A stretch of DNA of 64,000 nucleotides from contig NZ_NMQW01000012.1 of assembly GCF_002234615.1 (NCBI RefSeq), forward strand, positions 186,001 to 250,000. The letters are read 5' to 3'. Positions 38,022-47,461 of the stretch are shown here, in pieces (position 1 is the first letter of the stretch; each line of letters begins with the position of its first letter). The position numbers and the translations under genes are program-made. The notes below the pieces were generated by a model. It was given only the letters and a program-made list of their open reading frames with translations. It did no database searches and was not told the origin of the DNA. The stretch comes from Paenibacillus rigui (GTDB lineage: Bacteria > Bacillota > Bacilli > Paenibacillales > NBRC-103111).

Positions 38022-38108
38022 TCTTCGCCATTGCGGCCCAGCAGCCTTCGCCCCTGAACCTCCAAAATTTCGTCCGTGGTGATGCATATGTACTTCGATG
38101 TTACGTTA
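38022..38108 (-). other. Possible 28-residue Gly/Arg/His-rich peptide
   Basis: Upstream of clpP an ATG opens a 28-codon frame starting MHHHGRNFGGSG and ending GFGGIS (approximate positions), with an upstream stop codon in frame but no clear ribosome site. The biased composition is the only reason to record it; the rest of the 540-base clpP-tig gap holds no convincing gene. Confidence 0.2.
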
Positions 38109-38129
38109 TGTTAGGATCTCGGCCGGTGT

Positions 38130-38265
38130 GCCTGCCCTCTGCAAACAAAGGGATCGGCACAACACGCTTGCAATTGGCCGGGTAGCACTTAAAACGTCTG
38201 CCTCGCCACTATGATTGCCTTTAAGCGTGCCCGTGACGACATAAAACCCCGTATGGGGTTTTATG
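38130..38265. ncRNA. Candidate structured RNA between clpP and tig
   Basis: Nested complementary arms are visible: AAGCGTG (38223-38229) with CACGCTT (38163-38169), and directly inside them ATTGC (38214-38218) with GCAAT (38170-38174). A further hairpin with CCCT/AGGG arms lies at 38135-38160. ATAAAACCCC/GGGGTTTTAT (38240-38264) forms a perfect ten-base hairpin beside it, a possible terminator if transcription is on the plus strand. A 64-codon frame (38106-38300, minus) spans the same bases but lacks a ribosome site. I recognise no known RNA family. Confidence 0.35.
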
Positions 38266-38392
38266 CGTTCAAGACAAACGCGAGTCCCCGCTGTAGCCAA
38301 ACTCTAATTGCCTATGTATTCTTATTCATGATCCAGAGAGGCCCCCTGCTGTCCCCTTTAATGGACATTAGGGCTGATCCCTAGTTACAGAG

Positions 38393-38420
38393 AAAGGCAC
38401 GCATACATACACGTGCCTTT
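38393..38420 (-). terminator. Hairpin terminator after tig
   Basis: AAAGGCACG/CGTGCCTTT nine-base arms lie 17 bases after the tig stop and are followed by TTTCTCTGT on the minus strand (T-tract partly in the stem). Confidence 0.65.
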
Positions 38421-38436
38421 GCTTCTTATGTTAACC

Positions 38437-39720
38437 TTATTTGCTGTTTTCAACCAGGAAATCAACAGTTTTCTTAACGATAATGTCATGTGCCAGATCG
38501 CCCAGGTTACCGTTAGCCGCCAGAATCGCACGAAGCTCATCTGCAGGACGCTGGTACATTTTGGACATATTCTCCAGCTCAGCATTGATTTCTTCTTCTG
38601 TAGCTGCAATGTTCTCAGCTTTCGCGATGGCTTCCAGAACCAAATTGTTCAGAACGCGCTTTTCAGCGTCTCCGCGCATTTGTTCTTTCAGAGCATCATC
38701 GTTTTGGCCAGTGAACTGGTAGTACATTTCCAGGTTCATGCCTTGTGTACGCAAACGGTTCTCGAATTCTTTAACCATTTGAGCCGTTTCGTTCTCGATC
38801 ATGATTTCAGGAATGTCTACTTTTGCGGCTGCAGCTGCTTTGTCAACAACTTCAGCTTCTTTGTTGCGTTGAAGCTCGGATTCCTTACGTTTTTTCAAGT
38901 TGCTTTCGAGATCTTGCTTGTACTCTTCCAATGTTTCGAATTCGCTGACGTCTTTGGCGAACTCATCGTCAAGAGCAGGCAAGTTTTTGCGTTTGATGTC
39001 GTGAAGCTTCACTTTGAATACAGCTTCTTTGCCTTTCAAATCTTCGGAGTGGTAGTTTTCAGGGAAAGTAACGGTGACGTCTTTCTCTTCGCCTTTGTTC
39101 AGGCCAACGACCTGCTCCTCGAATCCAGGAATAAAGCTGCCGGAGCCCAGCTCAAGAGAGTACTTCTCAGCTTGGCCACCTTCAAAAGCAACACCGTCTA
39201 CAAAACCTTCGAAGTCGATCGAAACGACGTCGCCGTTTTGCGCAGCGCCTTCTTCAACAGGAACGAGCTCAGCATGACGCTGTTGCAGTCTTTCCAGTTC
39301 AGCTGTCACTTCTTCAGCTGTTACGTCGGAAGATTTAGCTTCCAGCTCAAGACCTTTGTACTCGCCCAATTCAACTTCAGGCTTAACAACAACTTTTGCT
39401 TTGAATTTCAAAACTTGGCCTTTTGCGAACTGTTCAACGTCCACTTCAGGACGGTCTACAGGAGTAATACCTGTTTCTTGAACCGCTTCAACATAAGCTT
39501 CAGGAACAACGATATCAAGAGCTTCTTGATACAGGCTTTCCACGCCAAATTTCGCTTCAAAAATAGAACGCGGCACTTTCCCTTTGCGGAAGCCCGGAAC
39601 GTTTACTTTTGCAACAACTTTCTTGAATGCTTTGTCCAATGCGGCGGCCACCTGGTCCGCTTCCACTTCAATGTCAAGAACGCCAACGTTCTTCTCTATT
39701 TTTTCCCAACTTGCTTTCAT
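38437..39720 (-). CDS. tig: Trigger factor
   Basis: This ribosome-bound chaperone and peptidyl-prolyl isomerase has 427 residues. The N-terminal ribosome-binding signature [10 protein letters not shown] is present, followed by the FKBP-like domain ([23 protein letters not shown]) and the helical C-terminal arms. ATG follows GGAGGGG. A strong promoter lies about 97 bases upstream. Confidence 0.97.
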   Translation of the reverse strand: MKASWEKIEKNVGVLDIEVEADQVAAALDKAFKKVVAKVNVPGFRKGKVPRSIFEAKFGVESLYQEALDIVVPEAYVEAVQETGITPVDRPEVDVEQFAKGQVLKFKAKVVVKPEVELGEYKGLELEAKSSDVTAEEVTAELERLQQRHAELVPVEEGAAQNGDVVSIDFEGFVDGVAFEGGQAEKYSLELGSGSFIPGFEEQVVGLNKGEEKDVTVTFPENYHSEDLKGKEAVFKVKLHDIKRKNLPALDDEFAKDVSEFETLEEYKQDLESNLKKRKESELQRNKEAEVVDKAAAAAKVDIPEIMIENETAQMVKEFENRLRTQGMNLEMYYQFTGQNDDALKEQMRGDAEKRVLNNLVLEAIAKAENIAATEEEINAELENMSKMYQRPADELRAILAANGNLGDLAHDIIVKKTVDFLVENSK

Positions 39721-39816
39721 TTTATGCTTTCCCCTCCAAAAAATGTTCCATCACATATTTTCACGTTCTGATCAAAATGGATTCGTTTTCACCCATTTCG
39801 CCAATATAACCACTCT

Positions 39817-39844
39817 ATTATAACATAACCTTCTCGGTTTTCAA
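39817..39844 (-). promoter_or_regulatory. σA promoter of tig
   Basis: Minus strand TTGAAA (39844-39839), 16-base spacer ending TGT, and TATAAT (39822-39817): near-consensus with a TGn extension. Confidence 0.75.
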
Positions 39845-39866
39845 GTTCGGAAACACAGGAAAAAAT

Positions 39867-40790
39867 TTAATCCGAGAGTTTATGAGAAAACATTACCGCG
39901 GCAAACTGCTGCATGATGCGGTATGCCTGCTCCCACTGGAATTCCATCGTTTTCGTAATTCCATACAATTCAAGGATTTCAGCCCTGTCTCCGCTGTGGA
40001 ACACTCTCTCCAGCAGGACCAAATGCAGCGCAGAAGCCCACACATCGACATACTCCCGGTCTTGGCGAAGCATCTGACGGTAGGAAGAGGTTCCGTAAAT
40101 AAAGGCTAAAAATTCATTCCACGTTTCTTGGGCGAAATAAGCAAGCGCCGGCTGATTCATCTGGCTGATTTCCTGCACGCGATCCATGATATCATTGACG
40201 ATGGACGGAAATTCCTCGAAACCGGAAGGCGTGTCCTCGACATGAACAAGAATGGTTTCACCGTTCTTCCTCAGCTCCAGCAGCCCCGTCATTCCTCTGA
40301 GCTTGAGCGTTTGCAGCGCCTTATACTGAATGAGAGGATGCCACTCCCTCTCCGTAATCCAGTCCACCAGCCTCGAGGTGATATCGAGCTCCGATTGCTC
40401 GAGAAGGGCCAGCTGGTCCAATGCGAGCAGCTGATTTTCAAGCGATTGCGGGGACGACAGCATATCCAGCAGTTTTTCAGCATATCCGCTGTCATGCTTG
40501 GCCTTGGAGGCAAGATGCTCGCGCAGCATGTCCGCTTCGCTCCAATCCTCATCCTCCTGAGCGTTATCGTCTTCAAACAAAGCCTCCGGAAACATGGTTT
40601 GAAGCCACTGCAGCAGCGCATGCCACTCCTCCAGCAAACGCTCGTCCTGGTTCTGGCAGCTAATTAAAAAACGGAGAAGCCGAACCGCCTCGCCGTAACG
40701 TTCGGTTTCGAGCATCCGGGTCAGCTCAAACTGATAAAATTCCGCTGTTTTGGGAAATAGTATGACGTTATTCGTCGATTGTTCACTCAA
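39867..40790 (-). CDS. YsoA-like helical repeat protein
   Basis: This 307-residue, all-helical acidic protein has TPR-like features: VILFPKTAEFYQFELTRMLE at the start and an Asp/Glu-rich block near 95-110. Its place directly upstream of tig matches ysoA of Bacillus, a TPR-type protein of unknown role. TTG 40790 (LSEQSTNN) lies eight bases after AGGTGA. No catalytic motif is visible. Downstream lies the tig promoter, upstream the ger operon. Confidence 0.7.
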   Translation of the reverse strand: MSEQSTNNVILFPKTAEFYQFELTRMLETERYGEAVRLLRFLISCQNQDERLLEEWHALLQWLQTMFPEALFEDDNAQEDEDWSEADMLREHLASKAKHDSGYAEKLLDMLSSPQSLENQLLALDQLALLEQSELDITSRLVDWITEREWHPLIQYKALQTLKLRGMTGLLELRKNGETILVHVEDTPSGFEEFPSIVNDIMDRVQEISQMNQPALAYFAQETWNEFLAFIYGTSSYRQMLRQDREYVDVWASALHLVLLERVFHSGDRAEILELYGITKTMEFQWEQAYRIMQQFAAVMFSHKLSD

Positions 40791-40867
40791 CAGCCTATCA
40801 CCTACCCCTGACTTGCATATGTATGAAAGTCAGTGTACCCGATTCCGCCGCGGAAAGCAAAATTCAG

Positions 40868-42082
40868 CTAAGGCAAACGGTGCCCTTCCGGTTGGGTTAC
40901 CGATTCATCAGTTACGTCTTTGTACAGCTTGTACGTATATTTGCCTGCGGTTGTAATCTGCGCATCCACCGTTACCTTCCCAAGGGAGTCGGGATGAAGT
41001 AAAAAGGTCCGATCCCCGGCGTATTTGGAGTATCCCTTGGCTCCCCGCAAATACAGATGATCGCAGAGCCCCAGCAAATCCGCCTTTTGCTTCAAGCCTG
41101 CGGCATACGTGTCGCGGATTTCCTTCTCGATCTTGGTTTCGACCTGCTGAATTAATGTCCCCACAGGCACATTTTCATTAAGCTCCGATATAATTCCTTT
41201 CACGACAACATGAACATCGAACACTGGCTTATCGTTAATGGTTCGCATGTAGATCGCATGTTTGGGATGTTCCATTCGAAGGTTCGCCAACAGCTTGTCG
41301 TCCTCGATAAGGACCGGGGCCCGTCTTGCTCCCTTTTCCATCCATCTTAAACCGTACACCTTCTCCAATGGCAGGAAGCCCGTATTTTTTTTATCCCAAA
41401 AGACATAGATTCCGTTATAACGAAGCGAGTGGATCGGCTTTTCATTGATGCGCCAAACTTTTCCGCTAATTGCGATGGAAGGAAGAACCAGCGTTTTGGC
41501 TGTCTCATAGTAATCCGCGATAAAATCATGCAGACGGAGCGGCTTGATGTAGGACCGCTGCAAATAATTATCCAATGGGGCGTGAATGATCATATTCAAT
41601 CGGGATCGTTCAAAATTGGGCGATGCCTCGAACAGCTTATCGATCGGCTCCTTTGTTCCAAAAACCCACATCGTGTAACGCAGCTCGTAAAACCGGAACA
41701 TTGACTGGAGAACGTCCGTAATCTCGCCCTTCTCGAGCAGCCCCTCACCCAAAATCAGCGATGTCACATGTCCCCAAAACAGTCTTTTTTCCGCCTCAAC
41801 CGTTATTTTGCCAATCGCCTCCGCATAAGTTTGGCCATGTCCAATAGCCATCCAGACAGGGATGGGCTTCGTATCGATCCCCCCTCCCTCCGTCTTGGCT
41901 ACCCTTTGAAAGCTGAGCAGCTGTAAATAAACGGTGTACTCCTTACTCTCCTTGGCATAATCGATTCCCACCGCATTGACGTAATCCAGATTATCTACAT
42001 CCTTCGCATTCCAACAGCCGGTCAAACCAAAGGCAGCAATGCACAATAAGACGGCGAATTTGCTTAGAAGGCTCACTTTCAT
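40868..42082 (-). CDS. Ger(x)C family spore germination lipoprotein
   Basis: The 404-residue C subunit of a GerA-type nutrient germinant receptor has a lipoprotein signal ending LTGC (Cys23), the conserved WNAKDVDNLDYVNAVGIDY and the three-domain GerAC body. It sits on the outer face of the inner spore membrane. Its ATG overlaps the A-subunit stop (ATGA), so translation is coupled. It is the third gene of a B-A-C operon. The usual C-terminal FGFGxxxHRKYP part is replaced by GLCDHLYLRGAKGYSKY and GKVTVDAQITT. Confidence 0.88.
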   Translation of the reverse strand: MKVSLLSKFAVLLCIAAFGLTGCWNAKDVDNLDYVNAVGIDYAKESKEYTVYLQLLSFQRVAKTEGGGIDTKPIPVWMAIGHGQTYAEAIGKITVEAEKRLFWGHVTSLILGEGLLEKGEITDVLQSMFRFYELRYTMWVFGTKEPIDKLFEASPNFERSRLNMIIHAPLDNYLQRSYIKPLRLHDFIADYYETAKTLVLPSIAISGKVWRINEKPIHSLRYNGIYVFWDKKNTGFLPLEKVYGLRWMEKGARRAPVLIEDDKLLANLRMEHPKHAIYMRTINDKPVFDVHVVVKGIISELNENVPVGTLIQQVETKIEKEIRDTYAAGLKQKADLLGLCDHLYLRGAKGYSKYAGDRTFLLHPDSLGKVTVDAQITTAGKYTYKLYKDVTDESVTQPEGHRLP

Positions 42083-43542
42083 TCCGGCGCCCCCCCATCC
42101 CGGCCTCCTGCATCTTGTAACAGTTGGGGCTTACGGGTACGGTTATTCCTCGGAAAACGGAAAATAACATAACGCAAGTCCTTCCAGTTTAATGGAGAAT
42201 ATGGAGCCAGGTAAGGTACCCCAAAGGACCTCAGATTGGCTAGGTATATCAATACCGAGAACGCGCCGGTGAAAAAACCGAATAAACCAAAAAATGAGGC
42301 GAGCACAAAAATATAAATTCGCAGCAAGCCTACCGAGCTGCCGAACAGCCCGTTAGCCAGCGTAAACTGTGCCGTTGCGGAGACGGCCGCCACTACCAGC
42401 GTTATCGGAGAGGTGAGCCCCGCGCTAATAATCGCATCACCGATAATGAGCCCGCCTACCACGGAGATGGAAGGTCCCAACGCAGAGGGCAGCCTGGTTC
42501 CCGCCTCCAAAAAAAATTGAAACAGCACAATCATCAAAAAAATTTCCAAAGGTCCCGCTAGCGGTGTCCCCATCGTAGCCACTGTAATGGAAGCCAACAG
42601 GGGAAGAGGTATTTGGTCCTGGTGATACGAGGTAAGAGCAACCCAAAATCCGGGTAATAGAACCGTAATCATCAAGCCCACCCTGCGCATAAAACGTTCG
42701 ATATACAGCAGGGGCAGCGGAGCGTACACATCTTCGGCGACAGCCATCATATAAGAGATGTTGACCGGTGCGATTAAAGCCGAGGGATTCCCATCCATCA
42801 AAATGGCAAACCTGCCTTTGACCAGGCTAGCCGTCACCAGATCCGGTCTGGTGGTGATACTCATTAACGAAAAAAAGCCCAGTCCCGGCTTTAAAATGAT
42901 ATTTTTTAAAGACTCCATATCCAATACGGATTCCACATCGACCTGCGACAGCTTATGCTTGATATCCCTGGCGACTTCCGGATTCAGCACGTCCTCCAAG
43001 TACAACAAGGTCACCTCCGTTCTGCTGCGTGTCCCCAAAATATACTTGATGCTGTGCAGGCTTGTCGTCCGCAGCCTTTTGCGTATCAAGGCTACATTCG
43101 TCTTCACATCCTCAATGAAGCAGTCTCTCGCACCAAAAACCGTCAGCTCGGATACAGAGCCCTCCGGCTTCCTCTCCGGCCGCATCCCGCTTTCAAATAT
43201 GGCCAGCTGGCCCGTATCCATTCGAAAGATGAGAACGTTGCCTCTAAAAATCTCATCGATCAAAACCTGCTCCGATACATCGTCCGGAAGGTCGCAGACG
43301 AGCATGGTCCCCATATCCTCCGGGATGATTCTTTCTTTTTCACCGGCTTGCTTCTTCAGGTTCTTCCAAAGTCTGGGCAAGACGGTATTCTGAATCGATT
43401 CACTGCTGCAAAGACCTTCGCAATAAACAAGCAGCAAGCTCGTCTGAACTTCCTCTTTCTCCTCCGAGCTTAAATGGTGAAACATAACATCCTCACACTG
43501 CTTAAATAAGGTACGCAGCTTGCGTTCATCCCAGGTTGTCAT
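42079..43542 (-). CDS. GerA family spore germination receptor, A subunit
   Basis: This 487-residue A subunit has a large N-terminal cytoplasmic domain (about 1-240; IRKRLRTTSLHSIKYILGTRSRTEV, LLYLEDVLNPEV) and about five transmembrane helices (LLPGFWVALTSYHQDQIPLPLL, TRLPSALGPSISVVGGLIIGDA). In GerA receptors it assembles ligand-gated channels with the B and C subunits. It overlaps the permease gene by 17 bases and the C gene by 4. The C-terminus is basic and Gly-rich. Confidence 0.9.
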   Translation of the reverse strand: MTTWDERKLRTLFKQCEDVMFHHLSSEEKEEVQTSLLLVYCEGLCSSESIQNTVLPRLWKNLKKQAGEKERIIPEDMGTMLVCDLPDDVSEQVLIDEIFRGNVLIFRMDTGQLAIFESGMRPERKPEGSVSELTVFGARDCFIEDVKTNVALIRKRLRTTSLHSIKYILGTRSRTEVTLLYLEDVLNPEVARDIKHKLSQVDVESVLDMESLKNIILKPGLGFFSLMSITTRPDLVTASLVKGRFAILMDGNPSALIAPVNISYMMAVAEDVYAPLPLLYIERFMRRVGLMITVLLPGFWVALTSYHQDQIPLPLLASITVATMGTPLAGPLEIFLMIVLFQFFLEAGTRLPSALGPSISVVGGLIIGDAIISAGLTSPITLVVAAVSATAQFTLANGLFGSSVGLLRIYIFVLASFFGLFGFFTGAFSVLIYLANLRSFGVPYLAPYSPLNWKDLRYVIFRFPRNNRTRKPQLLQDAGGRDGGAPE

Positions 43543-44620
43543 TGACTGGCGCCCCTTTCTTCCCTTTCATGGCAGCAATCCACAAACATATCAATAAAGC
43601 CAGCAGTCCGATTTGCGCTCCAGGGAGATACTTGTATTTCAGCCAATCATAAAAAACAATATCGCTCCAGGGCACCAGCATCATAAGAACAAAGCCTAGG
43701 GAGAGAAGCATGAGAAAAATTGATTTATGTGTTTTTCCTTTCAACCCGCTCAGCTCCCCGAGCAAGTACATAATCGTGGACAAGCGGATGAAGGCTCCGG
43801 CAAACCATTGATAGATCGATAAAAAATCAACCCGCTCTATGAATCGATGAATAATGACGAGCTTCCACTGCTCGAATGCAGGGTACCTTTGCTTCGCCCC
43901 TTCTACCGCCCCGAACTCCGCAATGGAGCCTGTTGTAGGACCCAGCGTCAGGCCCATCATGAGAAATCCCAGCAGGGCCAGCTGCCACCATTTAATCCGG
44001 GATCCCACGTGATGCTGCAGCAGAACAATGAAGATGAGTTCCTCAAAGCTCGAGCATGCATAGACGATTCCACGCAGAAGCTGCTCCATGCCATTTTCCA
44101 TGACAGGGAGCAATCTGGTGTAATCCTTGTTAGGGAAGTTCGCCCCCATCACAAAATAGCCCAATAAAGCGATTAAGGGCAGCAAAATGCCGCTCATCAC
44201 GGCAATGCTCATAATCCCGGAACGGGCGGCAAAATAACAAAGGGAAACTAACAGTAAGGCAAGCGCAACCGGGGGCGTTTCGGGTAAATACGAAGCAACC
44301 GCCCAATCTACCGTGTCTTTCACAGTAATTGAGCAGGTCACCAATAGAAATGCTATAAATACAATTCGCAGCGCAAAGGAATATCCGTTTCCTGCGGTGT
44401 GCTTTAACCAGCTGAACAGGGGCTGCTGCTGACTCCGTTTCACGATCCAATACAGCAGGCTCACCCACAACAGGTTGGGCACGAGAGACAGTGCTATAGC
44501 GAACCAGGCATCACGCCCTGCAACATCAAGCAAAACAGGGATAAGAATAACATGATTCCATAATCCGCCGGAAGTAAGAATAATCATCGATGCCTGAAGC
44601 ATATTCAGATTTTTGGTCAT
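43526..44620 (-). CDS. Ger endospore germination permease, B subunit
   Basis: The 364-residue B subunit is an APC-superfamily membrane protein with about ten helices that binds amino-acid or sugar germinants. It has the N-terminal LQASMIILTSGGLWNHVILIP, FAARSGIMSIAVMSGIL and the conserved FEELIFIVLL. ATG follows GAGGGAGGTAAGG. It is first in the operon; Bacillus gerA operons are usually A-B-C, so the order B-A-C is a variant. Confidence 0.88.
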   Translation of the reverse strand: MTKNLNMLQASMIILTSGGLWNHVILIPVLLDVAGRDAWFAIALSLVPNLLWVSLLYWIVKRSQQQPLFSWLKHTAGNGYSFALRIVFIAFLLVTCSITVKDTVDWAVASYLPETPPVALALLLVSLCYFAARSGIMSIAVMSGILLPLIALLGYFVMGANFPNKDYTRLLPVMENGMEQLLRGIVYACSSFEELIFIVLLQHHVGSRIKWWQLALLGFLMMGLTLGPTTGSIAEFGAVEGAKQRYPAFEQWKLVIIHRFIERVDFLSIYQWFAGAFIRLSTIMYLLGELSGLKGKTHKSIFLMLLSLGFVLMMLVPWSDIVFYDWLKYKYLPGAQIGLLALLICLWIAAMKGKKGAPVNDNLG

Positions 44621-44699
44621 GATCCCCTTACCTCCCTCGTTTCGCTAAAAAGTAGGATGCCCCGATTTAGAAAAATAAACTAAATTTCGTAGTACAAAC

Positions 44700-44740
44700 A
44701 AAAAAAGAAGCTCCCCCATTGGTTGGGAGAGCCTCTTCAT
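44700..44740 (-). terminator. Terminator after the 114-residue hypothetical gene
   Basis: Minus-strand GAAGAGGCTCTCCC and GGGGGAGCTTC pair imperfectly and are followed by TTTTTTT, just before the ger operon. Confidence 0.7.
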
Positions 44741-44745
44741 AAGGT

Positions 44746-45090
44746 TTAGTTGATTTTCATTGCGGCCTGAATCAATTTGGCTTTAATGCCTGGATCCTGA
44801 TCGATGAAGGCGTACATTTTGTCTACTTGCTCTTTATTTTGCAAATAGTCCTTTTCGTTCTGGATCGCTTCCAAAGACCAATCCAGCAAGCCCTTCTCAG
44901 CAGCGCCAAGACGATTCAAAGCCGTGTGCAGACCGGTCTGCTCAATCAGTTCCTCCACACTTGCCTGATTCACTACGCCCAGCAGCTTTACAGTCGTCAG
45001 CTTATTTTGAAAAGCCTCATTCACACGTTCAAAGTGCTCTTTGGCCTCTTTGTATTCGGATTGTGCTTTGGATAATTTCGTCTTTTTCAT
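44746..45090 (-). CDS. Hypothetical small helical protein
   Basis: I do not recognise this 114-residue protein. It is highly charged, starts KKTKLSKAQSEYKEAKEHFERVNEAFQNKL and looks like a helical bundle or coiled coil throughout. The ATG at 45090 is ten bases from GAGGTGG; a GTG at 45102 overlaps that site. It has its own terminator and lies divergent from asnB. Confidence 0.7.
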   Translation of the reverse strand: MKKTKLSKAQSEYKEAKEHFERVNEAFQNKLTTVKLLGVVNQASVEELIEQTGLHTALNRLGAAEKGLLDWSLEAIQNEKDYLQNKEQVDKMYAFIDQDPGIKAKLIQAAMKIN

Positions 45091-45109
45091 AACGTAGACC
45101 ACCTCTTCA

Positions 45110-45420
45110 TCTTGATCGATTCGATTCGGTCAGCTGACTAGGCAGCCTTCCGGCAGGAGTGTTTGTACCACATTGCGACTAATCACCATCCATCACTCTA
45201 TTGGTTAGGGTGGGATATTCGCCCTTGTTCTATACATTTTAACATAAACAGCGAAAAAGACCGCTAACGCCTAGTGTAAACGGTATTTCGGATTTTGTCT
45301 ATCTTTTCCTCCTACAAGGACAGACATTTTCCGCTGTTCGCCTGCATAACCTTTATCATCATACTGTCGTGTCGAATTGCTTGTCATCTGCCGACAAAAC
45401 ACACCAAGAGAGGATGAAGG
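45110..45420. other. Divergent intergenic region before asnB
   Basis: About 310 bases between the helical protein gene and asnB. It contains short complementary segments (GGCAGCC/GGCAGG; CTAATC/GGTTAG) but no pattern I recognise as a riboswitch or T-box, and no convincing small gene. Confidence 0.4.
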
Positions 45421-45422
45421 CT

Positions 45423-47267
45423 ATGTGCGGAATTACCGGATGGATTGATTGGCAAAAAGATTTAACTCATTATCCGTCCTTTCTGGAGCGTATGACGGAG
45501 ACCTTATCGGACAGGGGCCCCGATGCTTCGGGGACCTGGATCACTCAACATTGCGCCCTCGGGCACAGACGCCTAAGCGTAATGGACCCGGAGAACGGCG
45601 CGCAGCCCATGGTCCGCAAATATGGAGAGAACACCTTCTCCATTGTCTATAACGGGGAATTATATAATGCACCCGAGCTGAAAAAGGAGCTTGAGCTTCG
45701 CGGCCACCGATTTACAACAACATGCGACACAGAAGTACTTCTCGTATCGTTCATTGAGTGGGGACGCGCCTGCGTCGACCGCCTGAACGGTATTTTTGCC
45801 TTTGGGGTGTGGGACTCTCTGGAGCAATCGCTGTTCCTCGTTCGGGACCGGCTCGGCGTCAAGCCGCTGTTCTTCTCTTACTCGGATGGCAGACTGCTCT
45901 TCGGCTCAGAGCCCAAAGCGATTCTGGCCCATCCGGATTTCCCGGCGCAAATCAGCGGTGAAGGCCTCGCCGAAATTTTCGCCGTCGGTCCGGCCCGCAC
46001 ACCCGGACATGGCGTATACCGTAACATGTCGGAGCTGAAGCCCGGACATTGCGCCGTTGTCGATCATAACGGGCTTCATATCCGCGCTTACTGGAAGCTC
46101 GAAAGCAAGCCGCACGAGGATGATCTGGACACAACCGCAGAGCGGATTCACGAGCTGCTGAAGGATACGGTCATCCGCCAGCTAGCATCCGACGTACCGA
46201 TCTGCACATTGCTGTCAGGCGGCCTGGATTCGAGTGCCCTGACGACCTTTGCCGCGAACTATTACAAGGAAAACGAGATAGGCACGATCCATACTTATTC
46301 CATCGATTATGTAGACAACGACAAGCATTTCAAGGCCAACACTTTCCAACCGAACTCGGATGCGCCCTGGATCCGCCGAATGACGGAGTTTCTCGGGAGC
46401 GAGCATCATTTCCTGGAGTTCGATACGCCCGAGCTCGTGCAATCGTTAAAAACCGCGGTATATGCCCGCGATCTCCCGGGAATGGCGGATGTGGACGGTT
46501 CCCTCTATTTATTTTGCCGCGAAATCAAGAAGAATGCTACGGTAGCGGTCTCCGGAGAAGCGGCGGATGAAATATTCGGCGGGTATCCATGGTTTCATCG
46601 CGAAGAAGCGCTAAATGCGGGTACGTTCCCATGGGCACTTGCCACGAAAGACCGGGTCAACCTGCTTGCTCCCGATTTCGTACGCTGGGTCAAACCCGAG
46701 CAGTATGTGCAGGAGCGTTACCGCCAGGCATTGTCCGAGGTACCGCGGCTTGCCGGAGAGAATGAACAGCAAAACCGGATGCGGGAAATGTCCTACCTGA
46801 ACATTACCCGGTTCATGCCTACCCTGCTCGACCGGAAGGACCGGATGAGCATGGCGGTAGGGCTGGAGGTCCGGGTGCCTTTCTGCGACCATCGTCTGGT
46901 CGAGTATGTGTGGAATATCCCTTGGGAGCTGAAAACGGCAGGGGACCGGGAAAAAGGAATTTTGCGCCGGGCACTCCGCGGCGTGCTTCCTGAGGACGTC
47001 CTGACACGCAAAAAAAGCCCGTATCCGAAGACGCACAATCCGAATTACCTGGAGGCTGTGCGTACATGGGTACTCGAGATCCTCAACGATTCCAGCTCTC
47101 CTCTGCTCCAGTTCATCGACGTGCCTAAAATTCGTGCACTGGCAGAGGGGGACGCAAGTCAGTTCAATTTGCCATGGTTCGGCCAGTTAATGACAGGTCC
47201 GCAGCTTTTTGCCTATTTGGCCCAAGTGGATACCTGGCTTAGAGAGTATAAAGTATCGATTCGCTAG
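45423..47267 (+). CDS. asnB: Glutamine-hydrolysing asparagine synthase
   Basis: This 614-residue enzyme converts aspartate to asparagine with glutamine and ATP. The start codon must be ATG 45423 because the catalytic Cys2 of the Ntn glutaminase follows (MCGITGWID). The synthetase domain has the PPi loop LLSGGLDSSALTT and FPVSGEAADEIFGGY-like AVSGEAADEIFGG, then MSMAVGLEVRVPFCDH. Length and sequence style resemble B. subtilis AsnO, the sporulation-linked paralogue. An upstream in-frame extension to 45369 is rejected. Confidence 0.93.
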   Translation: MCGITGWIDWQKDLTHYPSFLERMTETLSDRGPDASGTWITQHCALGHRRLSVMDPENGAQPMVRKYGENTFSIVYNGELYNAPELKKELELRGHRFTTTCDTEVLLVSFIEWGRACVDRLNGIFAFGVWDSLEQSLFLVRDRLGVKPLFFSYSDGRLLFGSEPKAILAHPDFPAQISGEGLAEIFAVGPARTPGHGVYRNMSELKPGHCAVVDHNGLHIRAYWKLESKPHEDDLDTTAERIHELLKDTVIRQLASDVPICTLLSGGLDSSALTTFAANYYKENEIGTIHTYSIDYVDNDKHFKANTFQPNSDAPWIRRMTEFLGSEHHFLEFDTPELVQSLKTAVYARDLPGMADVDGSLYLFCREIKKNATVAVSGEAADEIFGGYPWFHREEALNAGTFPWALATKDRVNLLAPDFVRWVKPEQYVQERYRQALSEVPRLAGENEQQNRMREMSYLNITRFMPTLLDRKDRMSMAVGLEVRVPFCDHRLVEYVWNIPWELKTAGDREKGILRRALRGVLPEDVLTRKKSPYPKTHNPNYLEAVRTWVLEILNDSSSPLLQFIDVPKIRALAEGDASQFNLPWFGQLMTGPQLFAYLAQVDTWLREYKVSIR

Positions 47268-47306
47268 CCCGATCCTGGACATAGGTACAGCCGGGCGCAC
47301 CTGAAC

Positions 47307-47373
47307 AAAAGCGGATGGCAACGGAGAAGCTTCGTCTTGCTTGGCGAAGTGTGCTCCCTTGCGATCCGCTTTT
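47307..47373. terminator. Bidirectional terminator between asnB and rdgB
   Basis: Long arms AAAAGCGGAT-GCAA-GGAG and CTCC-TTGC-ATCCGCTTTT, with three single mismatches, enclose an inner CTTCG/CGAAG hairpin. It ends both convergent transcripts. Confidence 0.75.
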
Positions 47374-47461
47374 CGCATCGGCGCAGCGGCAGTCACCGAT
47401 CCGCCCTTAGTGACATCCGCCCAAACGCTTCCCGCTGGGCAGCAGGCATGGAATTCGCAGC

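Noticed and set aside
38106-38300. 64-codon minus-strand frame between tig and clpP as a gene
   Set aside because: No ribosome site and it runs through perfect hairpins; kept only as part of the RNA candidate region.
38100-38300. tmRNA (ssrA) in the clpP-tig gap
   Set aside because: No tRNA-like ends and no tag-peptide frame ending in ALAA.
38413-39771. 452-codon plus-strand frame over tig
   Set aside because: Phe/Val/Asn-rich shadow of trigger factor, created by its codon bias.
45110-45420. Riboswitch or T-box before asnB
   Set aside because: A GTGGTAC string on the minus strand resembles a T-box fragment but no terminator, AGGGTGG core or specifier stem accompanies it.
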